Below are positions 1-7,967 of a stretch of 12,153 nt of DNA, in pieces. Both the position numbers and the translations under genes were made by a program. The notes below the pieces were generated by a model that saw only the letters and a program-made list of their open reading frames with translations, searched no databases and was not told where the DNA came from. Positions within the stretch are counted from its first letter, which is position 1. The number at the start of each line of letters is the position of its first letter. The DNA comes from DASZHJ01 sp035263705. Lineage in GTDB: Bacteria > Pseudomonadota > Alphaproteobacteria > ATCC43930 > CGMCC-115725. The DNA lies in contig DATFRA010000317.1 of assembly GCA_035263705.1 (NCBI GenBank), positions 1 to 12,153 on the forward strand. The letters run 5' to 3'.

Positions 1-2769
1 GTCGTGGTCGGCGACCTCTTGGGGACGGGCGCGGCGCAGGAGCAGGCGGTGGTCGGCGAGACGCCGAACCTCGCCGCGCGGCTGCAGGGCCTGGCGGAGC
101 CGAATGCGGTGATCATCGCCGATGCCACGCGCCGGCAGATCGGCGCGCTCTTCGAGCTCGCCGATCTCGGGCCCCAGAGCCTGAAAGGCTTCGTCGAGCT
201 GCAGCGCGCCTGGCGCGTCTCCGGCGAGAGCGGGGTCGAGAGCCGGTTCGCGGCCCTCCGCACCGGCGCGACGCCCCTGGTTGGGCGCGAGGAGGAACTC
301 GAACTGCTGCTGCGGCGCTGGAGCCAAGCGAAGACCGGCGAGGGCCGCGTGGCGCTTATCTCCGCCGAGCCCGGCATCGGCAAGTCGCGGCTGACGGAGG
401 CGCTGGGCGAGCGCATCCTCGCCGAGGCGCCGGTTCGGATGCGCTATTTCTGCTCGCCGCATCACCAAGACAGCGCGCTCTATCCCGTCATCGCTCATCT
501 CGAGCGCGCGGCGCGCTTCGCGCGCTCGGATGGGCCGGCGGCGAAGCTCGAGAAGCTCGCTGCCCTCCTCGGCGACGACGCCGACGAGTTGCCGCTCCTC
601 GCCGAGCTGCTCTCGCTCCCGGAGATTCCGGCCTCGCCGCTGCTGGAACTGGCGCCGCAGAAGAAGAAAGAGCGCACCTTCGCAGCACTGCTGCGGCTGC
701 TCGAGAGCCTTGCCCGCCGGCAGCCCGTACTGATGGTGTTCGAGGACGTCCATTGGATCGACGCGACCACGCGGGAGCTGCTCGACCGCATTATGCCGAG
801 GGTGGAAAAGCTGCCGGTACTGCTGATCGCCACCTTCCGGCCAGAGTTCCAGCCGCCATGGACCGGGCTGCCGCACGTCACGTCGATGACCTTGTCACGG
901 TTGGGGCGGCGCGAGGGTGCGGCGCTGGTGCGCGACCTCCTGACCAACGCCTCGGCGCTGCCCGAGGACATCGTCGACGAGATCGTGGAGCGCACCGATG
1001 GGGTGCCGCTCTTCCTGGAGGAGATGACCAAGGTGGTCCTCGAGACCGCCAGCGCCGATTCGGCGCGGGGCACCATTGCGTCGATTCCCGGTGCTCGACT
1101 TCAAGTGCCGCCGACCTTGCAGGCCTCGCTGATGGCGCGGCTTGACCGGCTGGGGCCCGCGGCGCGCGAGGTGGCGCAAGTCGGCGCCGCCATCGGCCGC
1201 GATTTCTCTCACGAGCTGCTTATGGCCACGGCGCCGCGCGGCACCAGTGAGACTCAGGAGGCGCTCGCCCGTCTGGTCGGCGCGGGCCTGGTGTTTCAGC
1301 TCGGTGTGCCGCCCGCGGCCGAGTACCAGTTCAAGCACGCGCTTGTGCAGGACACAGCCTACGGCAGCCTGCTCCGCGGCTCGCGCCAGGCGCTCCACGC
1401 CCGGATCGCCGCGGCGATGCGCGAGCGCCACCCCGAGGTCACCGAGCGGGCACCGGAGGTGCTGGCGCATCACCTCAACGAGGCCGGCGATCCCGACGGT
1501 GCTGCGATCTGGTGGCTGGAAGCAGGCCGGCGAGCGGCGAGCCGCTCGGCCAATATCGAAGCGGTGGCGCACCTTTCGCGTGGCATCGCCGGCCTCAAGC
1601 GCCTGCCCGACACGGCCGAGCGCAATCGCCAGGAACTAGCGTTGCAACTGGCGCTGGGGCCGGCGCTGATGTCTACCCGAGGGTTCGTCGCGCCTCAGAC
1701 AATCGGCGCCTATCAGCGTGCCCAGGCTCTTGCCGAGGGACTGGACGACGATCGCGCGCGCTTCGCCGCCATCTGGGGCTTGTGGCTCTCCCAGCAGGAG
1801 AGCGTGACGCAGCGGGAGATATTGACCCACGAATTGTTCTTGGTCGCGGAGCGGCTCGGCGATGCCGACCTCCGCTTGCAGGCGCACCATTGCGCCTGGG
1901 CGACAGTGATGTTGACCGGCAAGTTGACTGAGAGCCGCGAGCACATCCGCCAGGGCCTCGAGCTCTACGATCGGGATCGGCACCGCGGCCACGCCCTGAT
2001 CTATGGCGGTCACGATCCCGGTGTCTGCGGCTACGGGTTCGGCGCGGTCACGTTGTGGCTGCTGGGGTATCCGGATCAGGCCGCACGGAGCGCGCGCGAC
2101 GGCATCGCGCTCGCGGAAGCGCTGTCTCATGAGCCGAGCATCGGGCACGCGCTGTGGTTCGCTGGGGTTCTCCATTACCTCCGCCACGATGTCCCACGAG
2201 TTCTCGACTGCGGCGAGCGCCTGATCGCGCTCGGGCGCGAGCATGGTCTGGCGCGCTATCTGGCGGTGGGGCAGATCCTGCGCGGCTGGGCATCGGCCCA
2301 GCGTGGGCGTATCAGCGAGACCTTGCCCGAGCTCCGGGGCGCGGTGAGCCGCTACAAATCCACATCGCATGTCTTCATCGGGCTCATCACGGCGATGCTG
2401 GCCGAGGTGGAGGGTCAGGTCGGCTCCCGCCAGGAGAGCCTCCGGACGCTTGAGGCCGCCGAGCGCGACGCGGTCTCGTTCGACCAGATGTGGCTCGCCG
2501 GCACCCTCCATCTCAAGGGAGCGGAGCTCGCCGCGGGGCGCGACGTCGCCGCCGAGGCCTGCCTGCGGACGAGCCTCGACGTCGCGCGCGGCCAGCAGGC
2601 GAAATCACTGGAATTGCGTGCCGCGACCAGCCTCGCCCGGCTGCTCGATCTCGATCACCGGCGTGACGAGGCGCGCGACTTGTTGACGGCAGTCTACGGG
2701 TGGTTCACCGAAGGCTTCGACACGCGCGACCTGAAAGCCGCGGCGGACGTGTTGGCGAGCCTGGGGTGA
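1..2769 (+). CDS. Class III adenylate/guanylate cyclase-AAA ATPase-helical repeat signalling protein (5' partial)
   Basis: The reading frame is open from the first base, so the N-terminus lies outside the window; 922 codons remain before TGA. Residues 1 to about 73 are the end of a class III nucleotide cyclase domain. The VGETPNLAARL motif supplies Asn23 and Arg27, which match the transition-state Asn/Arg pair of this family. An AAA_16-type ATPase follows: a VGRE entry motif near residue 95, Walker A AEPGIGKS at 122-129 (Lys128) and Walker B VLMVFEDVHWID at about 243-254 (Glu248, Asp249). From roughly residue 480 to the end the protein is Ala/Leu/Arg-rich and helical, like the TPR-type tails of related proteins. 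The family is thought to make cAMP or to act as an ATP-dependent signalling switch; the input is unknown. The metal-binding aspartates of the cyclase are upstream of the window, so activity cannot be judged. The family is clear, the biological role is not. Confidence 0.9.
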   Translation, partial: VVVGDLLGTGAAQEQAVVGETPNLAARLQGLAEPNAVIIADATRRQIGALFELADLGPQSLKGFVELQRAWRVSGESGVESRFAALRTGATPLVGREEELELLLRRWSQAKTGEGRVALISAEPGIGKSRLTEALGERILAEAPVRMRYFCSPHHQDSALYPVIAHLERAARFARSDGPAAKLEKLAALLGDDADELPLLAELLSLPEIPASPLLELAPQKKKERTFAALLRLLESLARRQPVLMVFEDVHWIDATTRELLDRIMPRVEKLPVLLIATFRPEFQPPWTGLPHVTSMTLSRLGRREGAALVRDLLTNASALPEDIVDEIVERTDGVPLFLEEMTKVVLETASADSARGTIASIPGARLQVPPTLQASLMARLDRLGPAAREVAQVGAAIGRDFSHELLMATAPRGTSETQEALARLVGAGLVFQLGVPPAAEYQFKHALVQDTAYGSLLRGSRQALHARIAAAMRERHPEVTERAPEVLAHHLNEAGDPDGAAIWWLEAGRRAASRSANIEAVAHLSRGIAGLKRLPDTAERNRQELALQLALGPALMSTRGFVAPQTIGAYQRAQALAEGLDDDRARFAAIWGLWLSQQESVTQREILTHELFLVAERLGDADLRLQAHHCAWATVMLTGKLTESREHIRQGLELYDRDRHRGHALIYGGHDPGVCGYGFGAVTLWLLGYPDQAARSARDGIALAEALSHEPSIGHALWFAGVLHYLRHDVPRVLDCGERLIALGREHGLARYLAVGQILRGWASAQRGRISETLPELRGAVSRYKSTSHVFIGLITAMLAEVEGQVGSRQESLRTLEAAERDAVSFDQMWLAGTLHLKGAELAAGRDVAAEACLRTSLDVARGQQAKSLELRAATSLARLLDLDHRRDEARDLLTAVYGWFTEGFDTRDLKAAADVLASLG

Positions 2770-2772
2770 AGG

Positions 2773-4155
2773 TTATACCGCGGCCAGGCGGTCGAGCACC
2801 CGGCGGAAGTTGGCGGTGATGCGGGTTTCGGCCGCGTGGTGGCGGTCGCGAATGACCCATCGGCCCCCCGCCATGACGTCGTGCACCACCGAGCTCTCGC
2901 TCGCGAAGATGACGGAATCGATGAGCGCGTCTCCCTCGCGGCGGTAGAGCGACGGCGCCTCGGCATCGAGCACCAGCAGATCGGCGCGATAGCCCGGAGC
3001 GAGAGCGCCGGTGCGGCGGCCGAGGGCCTTAGCGCCGCCCGCTACCGCGGCTTGCCAGAGCGCGAGACCCGTCGATGCGGGCTTGCCCGACGGGGCGAGG
3101 GCGCGGCGACGCTCGCGCAGCCGCTGGCCGTATTCGAGCCAACGCAGCTCCTCGATCGGGCTGAGGGAGACGTGGCTGTCGGAGCCGATGCCCCATCGGC
3201 CGGAGGCTTCGAGATAGGGCAGCAGCGGGAAGAAGCCATCGCCGAGATTCGCCTCGGTGGTCGGACAGAGGCCCGCGATCGCGCCGGTGGCGGCGAGCCG
3301 ACGCGTCTCGGTTTCGTCCATGTGGGTCGCGTGCACAAGGCACCACGTCGCATCGACGGGCGCGTGGTCGAGGAGCCACTGCACCGGACGCGCGCCCGAC
3401 CAGGCCAGGCACTGCGCGACCTCGCGGGTCTGCTCGGCGACATGGATGTGGATGGGCGCGGTGGCGTCGAGCGCGCGGAGCGCCGCAGTCGCGGCGGCAA
3501 GCGGCTCCGGCGGCACCGCACGGAGCGAATGATGGGCAAGTCCCACGCGAATCTCGGGATTGGCGGCGTGACGGCGCCGCGTGTCCTCGACGATCGCGAG
3601 CAGGTCCCCGACGCTATTGATGAACCGGCGTTGCCGCTCGGTCGGCGCGGCACCGCCGAAGCCGCTGGTCTGGAACAAGGTCGGCAGCAGCGTGATCGCG
3701 ATGCCGGTTTCCTCAGCGGCGGCGATCACAGCCTCGCTCATGGCGCCGCGCTCGGCGTAGGGCCGGCCATCGCGGCCGTGGTGGAGATAATGGAACTCCG
3801 CGACGCCGGTGTAGCCGGCCTTCAGCATGTCGAGGTAGAGCTGCGCTGCGATCGCTCGCACGTCCTCGGGCGCGAGCACCCCAAGGAAGCGGTACATGGC
3901 GTCGCGCCAGCTCCAGAAGTCGTCGCCGGTCGCGGTCGCGCTCGCGCGCTCGGTCAATCCCGCCATGGCGCGCTGAAAGGCATGGGAATGCAGGTTGGGC
4001 ATCCCCGGCAGCACGGGACCGGCGACGCGCTCGGCGTCGCCGGGCGCCGCGCCGGGCTCGACCGCGGCGATGTTGCCGGCCGTATCGAGGATGAGGCGGA
4101 CGTTCTCGGCCCAGCCGGTGGGCAGGAGCGCACTTCTGGCGAACAGCGCGGTCAT
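2773..4155 (-). CDS. hutF: Formimidoylglutamate deiminase HutF (amidohydrolase superfamily)
   Basis: The 460-residue product fits the usual HutF length of about 450. HutF hydrolyses N-formimino-L-glutamate to N-formyl-L-glutamate and ammonia, the fourth step of the five-step histidine degradation route, in the cytoplasm. Visible landmarks are the metal-binding HSH (His56, His58) within PGMPNLHSHAFQR, the FHYLHH stretch at 121-126, TLLPTLF at 155-161 with GFGG at 165-168, HIHVAEQ at 236-242 (third metal ligand His236, Glu241), LVHATH at 273-278 and GSDSHVS at 324-330 (Asp326). Gln61 sits where HutF has a substrate contact, from memory of the family. The ATG at 4155 was chosen over a start nine codons upstream because it forms an ATGA overlap with the upstream ATPase stop and begins just before the conserved N-terminal strand. 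There is no clear Shine-Dalgarno, which suits coupled translation. A related amidohydrolase with shifted specificity is possible. No hutH, hutU, hutI or hutG is in the window. Confidence 0.9.
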   Translation of the reverse strand: MTALFARSALLPTGWAENVRLILDTAGNIAAVEPGAAPGDAERVAGPVLPGMPNLHSHAFQRAMAGLTERASATATGDDFWSWRDAMYRFLGVLAPEDVRAIAAQLYLDMLKAGYTGVAEFHYLHHGRDGRPYAERGAMSEAVIAAAEETGIAITLLPTLFQTSGFGGAAPTERQRRFINSVGDLLAIVEDTRRRHAANPEIRVGLAHHSLRAVPPEPLAAATAALRALDATAPIHIHVAEQTREVAQCLAWSGARPVQWLLDHAPVDATWCLVHATHMDETETRRLAATGAIAGLCPTTEANLGDGFFPLLPYLEASGRWGIGSDSHVSLSPIEELRWLEYGQRLRERRRALAPSGKPASTGLALWQAAVAGGAKALGRRTGALAPGYRADLLVLDAEAPSLYRREGDALIDSVIFASESSVVHDVMAGGRWVIRDRHHAAETRITANFRRVLDRLAAV

Positions 4156-5132
4156 GACGGAGCCGCGGGAAAGAGATGGCACGCGACGCCGCGTTCTTTG
4201 CTCACCTGCACCCAGGCGGGATAGACCCGCTTGCAGACCTCCATGGCGTGCGGGCAGCGCGGGTGGAAGTGGCAGCCGGAGGGCGGCGCCAGCGCGGAGG
4301 CGACCTCGCCCTCAAGCTTCGCCATGGCGACCTTCGCCTTGGGATCGGGCACCGGCGAGGCGTTGCGGAGCGCCTGCGTATAGGGGTGCAGAGGCTCGTC
4401 GAAGATCGCGGGCACCGGGCCTTTCTCGACGATGCGGCCGAGGTACATCACGGCGACCTTGCGGCAGAAATGACGGACCACGCCCAGGTCGTGGGAGATG
4501 AAGATGAAGCTGAGCCTGCGCCGCTCTTGGAGTCCGCGCAGCAGCACCAGGATCTGCGCCTGGATCGACACGTCGAGCGCCGACACCGGCTCGTCCGCAA
4601 CGATCAGCTCCGGCTGCAAGACTAGGGCGCGGGCGATGCCGATGCGCTGGCGCTGACCGCCGCTGAACTCGTGCGGATATTTTTCAGCTGCATCGCTGGG
4701 CAGGCCGACCTCGGCGAGGACCGCGCGGACCGCCGTCTGAATTTTGGCCGCGGTGCCGAGGCCGTGCACCGCCATCGGCTCCGCCAGCGTCTGCCCAATC
4801 GTGCGGCGCGGGTTCAGCGAGGAATAGGGGTCCTGGAACACGATCTGCATCTCGCGGCGCAAGCGCCGGAGCGCCGCCCCGCCCGCTCTCAGCACGTCCT
4901 CGCCCTTGAAGCGCACCCGGCCTGCATCGGGCTCCACGAGGCGCAGGATCGACCGGCCGGCGGTCGATTTGCCGCAGCCGGATTCGCCCACTAGGCCGAA
5001 GGCCTCGCCTGCATTGAGCGAGAAGGAGACGTCGCTCAGGGCCTGCACCGTACCGGCCGCGCCCCCGAGGAAGCCGTGCCGGACCTTGAAGGTCTTGCTG
5101 ATGCTCTCGACCTCGAGGAGCGCCTCGGTCAT
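4152..5132 (-). CDS. Peptide/opine-type ABC importer ATPase, DppF/OppF-like
   Basis: This 326-residue protein is one of two nucleotide-binding subunits that power the importer from the cytoplasmic face. Walker A is GESGCGKST at 49-57, the Q-loop is Gln100 in VFQDPYSSLNP, the signature is SGGQ at 157-160, Walker B is LIVADE at 176-181 and the H-loop is His214. The C-terminus has the oligopeptide-transporter extension (HPYTQAL, then GCHFHPRCPHAMEVC and a final Cys). Those four cysteines match the motif that holds an iron-sulfur cluster in some Dpp ATPases. The ATG at 5132 is preferred to an upstream in-frame start at 5264, because it lies just before the first ABC strand, has a GGAGG-type site a few bases upstream and overlaps the preceding stop by 4 bp (ATGA). 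The stop overlaps the hutF start in the same way. The ABC family is certain; the substrate is not shown by this subunit. Confidence 0.93.
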   Translation of the reverse strand: MTEALLEVESISKTFKVRHGFLGGAAGTVQALSDVSFSLNAGEAFGLVGESGCGKSTAGRSILRLVEPDAGRVRFKGEDVLRAGGAALRRLRREMQIVFQDPYSSLNPRRTIGQTLAEPMAVHGLGTAAKIQTAVRAVLAEVGLPSDAAEKYPHEFSGGQRQRIGIARALVLQPELIVADEPVSALDVSIQAQILVLLRGLQERRRLSFIFISHDLGVVRHFCRKVAVMYLGRIVEKGPVPAIFDEPLHPYTQALRNASPVPDPKAKVAMAKLEGEVASALAPPSGCHFHPRCPHAMEVCKRVYPAWVQVSKERGVACHLFPAAPS

Positions 5133-6133
5133 GCCGCCTCCGCCGCGGGTGCGCGCACCCAACAGCGCGCCTGCTGTCCCGGCAAGCCCGGAACCGGCGC
5201 CAGCGGCGGCACTTCGACCGAGCAACGTGCGATCCTGAGCGGGCACCGGTCGGCATAGCGGCATCCCGCAGGCATGGCGGTGATGGGGGGAACCTGACCG
5301 GGGATCGGCTTGAGGTCGAGGGCGTCGCGATCGACGCGGGGGATCGAGCGCAGGAGCGCCTCGGTGTAAGGGTGCGTCGGATGGGCGAAGAGCGCCTCGA
5401 CACCCGCGAGCTCCACGATGTCGCCGGCATACATCACGGCGACGCGGTCGGCGACAGAGGCGACCACGCCCAGATTGTGCGTGATGAAGATCATGGCCAT
5501 GCCGTCGCTCGCCTTGAGCTCCGCGAGCAAAGCGAGGACCTGGGCCTGGATGGTGACATCGAGGGCCGTGGTGGGCTCATCGGCGAGCAGCACCTCGGGC
5601 CCGCAGGCGAGCGCCACGGCGATCATCACCCGCTGCCGCATGCCGCCGCTGAACTGGTGCGGATAGTCGCCGAAGCGGCGGGCGGCCGACGGAATCTTCA
5701 CGTGCTCCAGGAGCTCTAGAGCCCGAGCGCGCGCGGCGCTCGGCGAGAGGTCCGTGTGGTAGCGAAGCGCCTCCGCCACCTGGAAGCCCACCGGGAGCAC
5801 CGGATTGAGCGACGTCATCGGCTCCTGGAAGATCATGGAGATGCGGTCGCCACGGATCTTCTCCATGTCGCGCTCGTCGAGGCGCAGAAGGTCTCGGCCG
5901 TCCAGCAGCACGCGACCCGACGAGACCCGGCCATTGGCTTTGGGTACCAGTCCGATGATCGAGAGGGCGGTGATGCTCTTGCCGCAGCCGGATTCACCCA
6001 CCAGCGCCAGAGTCTCGTTGCGCCCGAGGGTGAACCCGACGCCGCGCACCGCCGGATACCACGTGCCGCCGATGCGGAACTCTGTAGTGAGGTTCTCGAC
6101 CACCAGCGCGGGCCCGGCCGAGCGCTCACTCAT
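5129..6133 (-). CDS. Peptide/opine-type ABC importer ATPase, DppD/OppD-like
   Basis: This is the second nucleotide-binding subunit, 334 residues. Walker A is GESGCGKS at 46-53, the Q-loop is Gln103 in IFQEPMTSLNP, the signature is SGGM at 162-165, Walker B is VLLADE at 181-186 and the H-loop is His219. SGGMRQRVMIA and ADEPTTALDVT are typical of DppD/OppD rather than DppF. The C-terminal extension contains HPYTEAL and a cysteine set (GCRYADRCP, a Cys seven residues later, and a Cys near the end) that fits the iron-sulfur-type motif of this family. The ATG at 6133 lies inside the end of the upstream permease gene (8-bp overlap), and its stop overlaps the next ATPase start by 4 bp. It presumably forms a heterodimer with the DppF-like protein and docks on the two permeases. 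Confidence 0.93.
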   Translation of the reverse strand: MSERSAGPALVVENLTTEFRIGGTWYPAVRGVGFTLGRNETLALVGESGCGKSITALSIIGLVPKANGRVSSGRVLLDGRDLLRLDERDMEKIRGDRISMIFQEPMTSLNPVLPVGFQVAEALRYHTDLSPSAARARALELLEHVKIPSAARRFGDYPHQFSGGMRQRVMIAVALACGPEVLLADEPTTALDVTIQAQVLALLAELKASDGMAMIFITHNLGVVASVADRVAVMYAGDIVELAGVEALFAHPTHPYTEALLRSIPRVDRDALDLKPIPGQVPPITAMPAGCRYADRCPLRIARCSVEVPPLAPVPGLPGQQARCWVRAPAAEAA

Positions 6134-6992
6134 GGCGGAGTCTCGGGTCGGTGGCGTCGCGCAGTCCGTCGCCGAGCATGTTGAGGCCCAGCATGATCAC
6201 GAGGATCGCGAGGCTCGGGAAGAGCGCGAGCCAGGGCGAGTCCAGGATGTTCTCGAAACCCTCGCGGATCATACCACCCCAAGTCGCCGTCGGCGGCCTG
6301 ACGCCCAGGCCAATGAAACTCAGCGACGCTTCGGTGCGGATCGCGGTCGCGAGCCAGAGCGAAGCCATCACCAGGATCTCGTCGATGATGTTGGGGAGGA
6401 TGTGCACCAGCATGATGCGCAGGTTCGAGAAGCCCAGCGCGCGGCCCGCCTCGATGAAGTCGCGCTCCTTGATCGTGAGCGTCGGCGCGCGCGCGATGCG
6501 CGCAAAGGGCGCAATCGCCGTCAGCGTGATCGCGAGGACGAGATTGCCGACGGTCGGCCCCAGCATGGCGACGACGAGGAGGCCCATCACCAGGGTCGGG
6601 AAGCTCAGCAGCACGTCCATCGCCGCCATCACGACGCGATCGAAGGCACCGCCGACGTAGCCCGCGAGCATTCCCAAGGCACCGCCGATCACGATCGCGA
6701 AAAGTACGGCCGACGTACCCACCAGCAGCGAGACGCGGCCGCCCCAGAGGATGCGCGAGAGGATGTCGCGGCCGAAGTCGTCGTTGCCGAGCGGGAAATC
6801 GCTCGAGGGCGCAGCGAGCCGCAGCAGCACGTCCTGCTCGAGCGGGTCGTGCGGCGAGAGCCAAGGCGCGAAGATCGCGCTGAGCGCCACCAGGACCACC
6901 AGCCCCGCGCCCAGCGAAGCCATCTTGTGCCGCCGGATATTGGCGCCGAGCCGCGCCCAGGCGCCGCGCTCCGGGATGGCAACTACGCTCAT
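6126..6992 (-). CDS. ABC importer permease, DppC-like
   Basis: The 288-residue inner-membrane subunit belongs to the binding-protein-dependent transport permease family, DppC branch. A short cytoplasmic N-terminus precedes a first hydrophobic helix at about 25-45. The hallmark PLGNDDFGRDILSRILWG is at 67-84, and further hydrophobic segments lie at about 90-113, 126-146, 148-163 and near the C-terminus. The EAA coupling loop, which contacts an ATPase subunit, is at 181-201 (EAGRALGFSNLRIMLVHILPN). The product ends in DGLRDATDPRLRHE, typical of DppC proteins. The ATG at 6992 overlaps the DppB-like stop as ATGA, with an AGGGTGA-like site upstream. Substrate cannot be read from the permease. Confidence 0.93.
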   Translation of the reverse strand: MSVVAIPERGAWARLGANIRRHKMASLGAGLVVLVALSAIFAPWLSPHDPLEQDVLLRLAAPSSDFPLGNDDFGRDILSRILWGGRVSLLVGTSAVLFAIVIGGALGMLAGYVGGAFDRVVMAAMDVLLSFPTLVMGLLVVAMLGPTVGNLVLAITLTAIAPFARIARAPTLTIKERDFIEAGRALGFSNLRIMLVHILPNIIDEILVMASLWLATAIRTEASLSFIGLGVRPPTATWGGMIREGFENILDSPWLALFPSLAILVIMLGLNMLGDGLRDATDPRLRHE

Positions 6993-7930
6993 TGGTGCTT
7001 CACCCTGGGGTCGATGAGACCGTAGGTCAGGTCGGTGAGCAGGTTCGCTATCACGATGAAGAAGGCGTAGATCACCATCATGCCCTCGAGCAGCGTGTAG
7101 TCGCGCTGGTTGAGCGCGTTGATGATGAGCTTGCCGAGGCCCGGCCGGTTGAACACGATCTCGGTCAGCACGGAGTTGCCGATCAGCACGCCGAGGTAGA
7201 GGCCGACGACGGTCACGACGGGAATCAGCGCGTTGCGCAGTGCGTGGCGCCAGATCACCACGCGCGCCGGTACACCCTTGGCGCGCGCGGTGCGGATGTA
7301 ATCCTCGCCGAGCACGCCCAACATGCTCGAGCGCGCCACCCGCATGACGTAGGCCACCATGATGAGGCCGAGATTGATCGCCGGGAGCGCGAGGGCGCGC
7401 AGCGTGTCGAGCGCGCCACCAGATCTCGCCTCGGAGATCACCGGGAACCAGCGGAGCTGAATCGCGAAGGCCAGGAGCAACAGGATCGCCGAGACGAAGG
7501 CGGGGAACGACAACCCCGCCAACGAGAAGAAGCGCGCGAGGTAGTCGAGGGTGCCGTTCCGGTGGCGTGCCGCGACGATACCGAGCGGCAGGCCCAGCAC
7601 GACGCCGATCGCCAGCGCCGTCACGGTGAGGTCGATGGTGTACGGCAGCACTGCGGCGACCTCGCTCCAGACCCGCTGACGGGTCACCAGCGAGGCGCCG
7701 AGATCGCCCTGCAGCACTTGGCCCAGGAACTCCGCGTATTGCGTGGCGATCGGCTGATCAAGGCCGAGTTGGTGCCGTAACGCAGCGAGCGCCTGCTGGC
7801 TCGCCTGGTCGCCCAGGATGATCATGGCGGGATCGCCGGGCGCGATCCGCACGAAGAAGAACACCACAGTCAGCACGGCCAGCAGGGTCGGCACCGCGAC
7901 CAGGAGCCGCTTGGCGATGTAGGTTAGCAC
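6989..7930 (-). CDS. ABC importer permease, DppB-like
   Basis: This 313-residue inner-membrane subunit pairs with the DppC-like permease. It starts with the family pattern (MLTYIAKRLLVAVPTLL, helix at about 9-28, then RIAPGDPA). GDLGASL is at 75-81, the EAA loop at 214-234 (ARAKGVPARVVIWRHALRNAL), the TEIVFNRPGLGKL motif at 256-268, and the end is LTYGLIDPRVKHQ. Several hydrophobic segments (about 98-121, 134-158, 182-196, 236-256, 283-303) fit six transmembrane helices. The start is GTG at 7930, supported by GGGAG seven bases upstream. The gene is 165 bp from the binding-protein gene, and that gap holds paired palindromic repeats. Expression relative to the binding protein may be set there. 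Confidence 0.93.
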   Translation of the reverse strand: MLTYIAKRLLVAVPTLLAVLTVVFFFVRIAPGDPAMIILGDQASQQALAALRHQLGLDQPIATQYAEFLGQVLQGDLGASLVTRQRVWSEVAAVLPYTIDLTVTALAIGVVLGLPLGIVAARHRNGTLDYLARFFSLAGLSFPAFVSAILLLLAFAIQLRWFPVISEARSGGALDTLRALALPAINLGLIMVAYVMRVARSSMLGVLGEDYIRTARAKGVPARVVIWRHALRNALIPVVTVVGLYLGVLIGNSVLTEIVFNRPGLGKLIINALNQRDYTLLEGMMVIYAFFIVIANLLTDLTYGLIDPRVKHQ

Positions 7931-7937
7931 CGCCTGG

Positions 7938-7942
7938 CTCCC
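7938..7942 (-). promoter_or_regulatory. Ribosome binding site for the GTG-initiated DppB-like permease
   Basis: On the minus strand GGGAG lies seven bases before the GTG at 7930-7928. It supports this non-ATG start, which also places the conserved MLTYIAKR beginning correctly. It is the only intergenic ribosome binding site inside the permease/ATPase/hutF block; the later genes all start within the preceding gene. Confidence 0.5.
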
Positions 7943-7967
7943 ACAGAATCGCCGGTCGTTCCCACTT

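Noticed and set aside
1636..2511. Minus-strand open frame of 291 codons inside the cyclase/ATPase gene
   Set aside because: The plus-strand frame runs unbroken through the region with consistent protein character; the minus-strand product has no motif.
2836..4224. Long open frame (462 codons) on the plus strand opposite hutF
   Set aside because: It is antisense to a gene with clear HutF motifs, is rich in Arg, Gly and Ala with no recognisable domain, and is what GC-rich codon use yields in the complementary frame.
5133..5264. N-terminal extension of the DppF-like ATPase to a start at 5264
   Set aside because: The extra 44 residues overlap the DppD-like gene, are low-complexity Ala/Gly/Arg, and precede the normal ABC start, where an ATGA overlap is found.
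5805..7025. Plus-strand open frame of 406 codons across the DppD- and DppC-like genes
   Set aside because: It spans two well-supported minus-strand genes, and its Arg/Glu/His-rich composition is typical of an antisense shadow.
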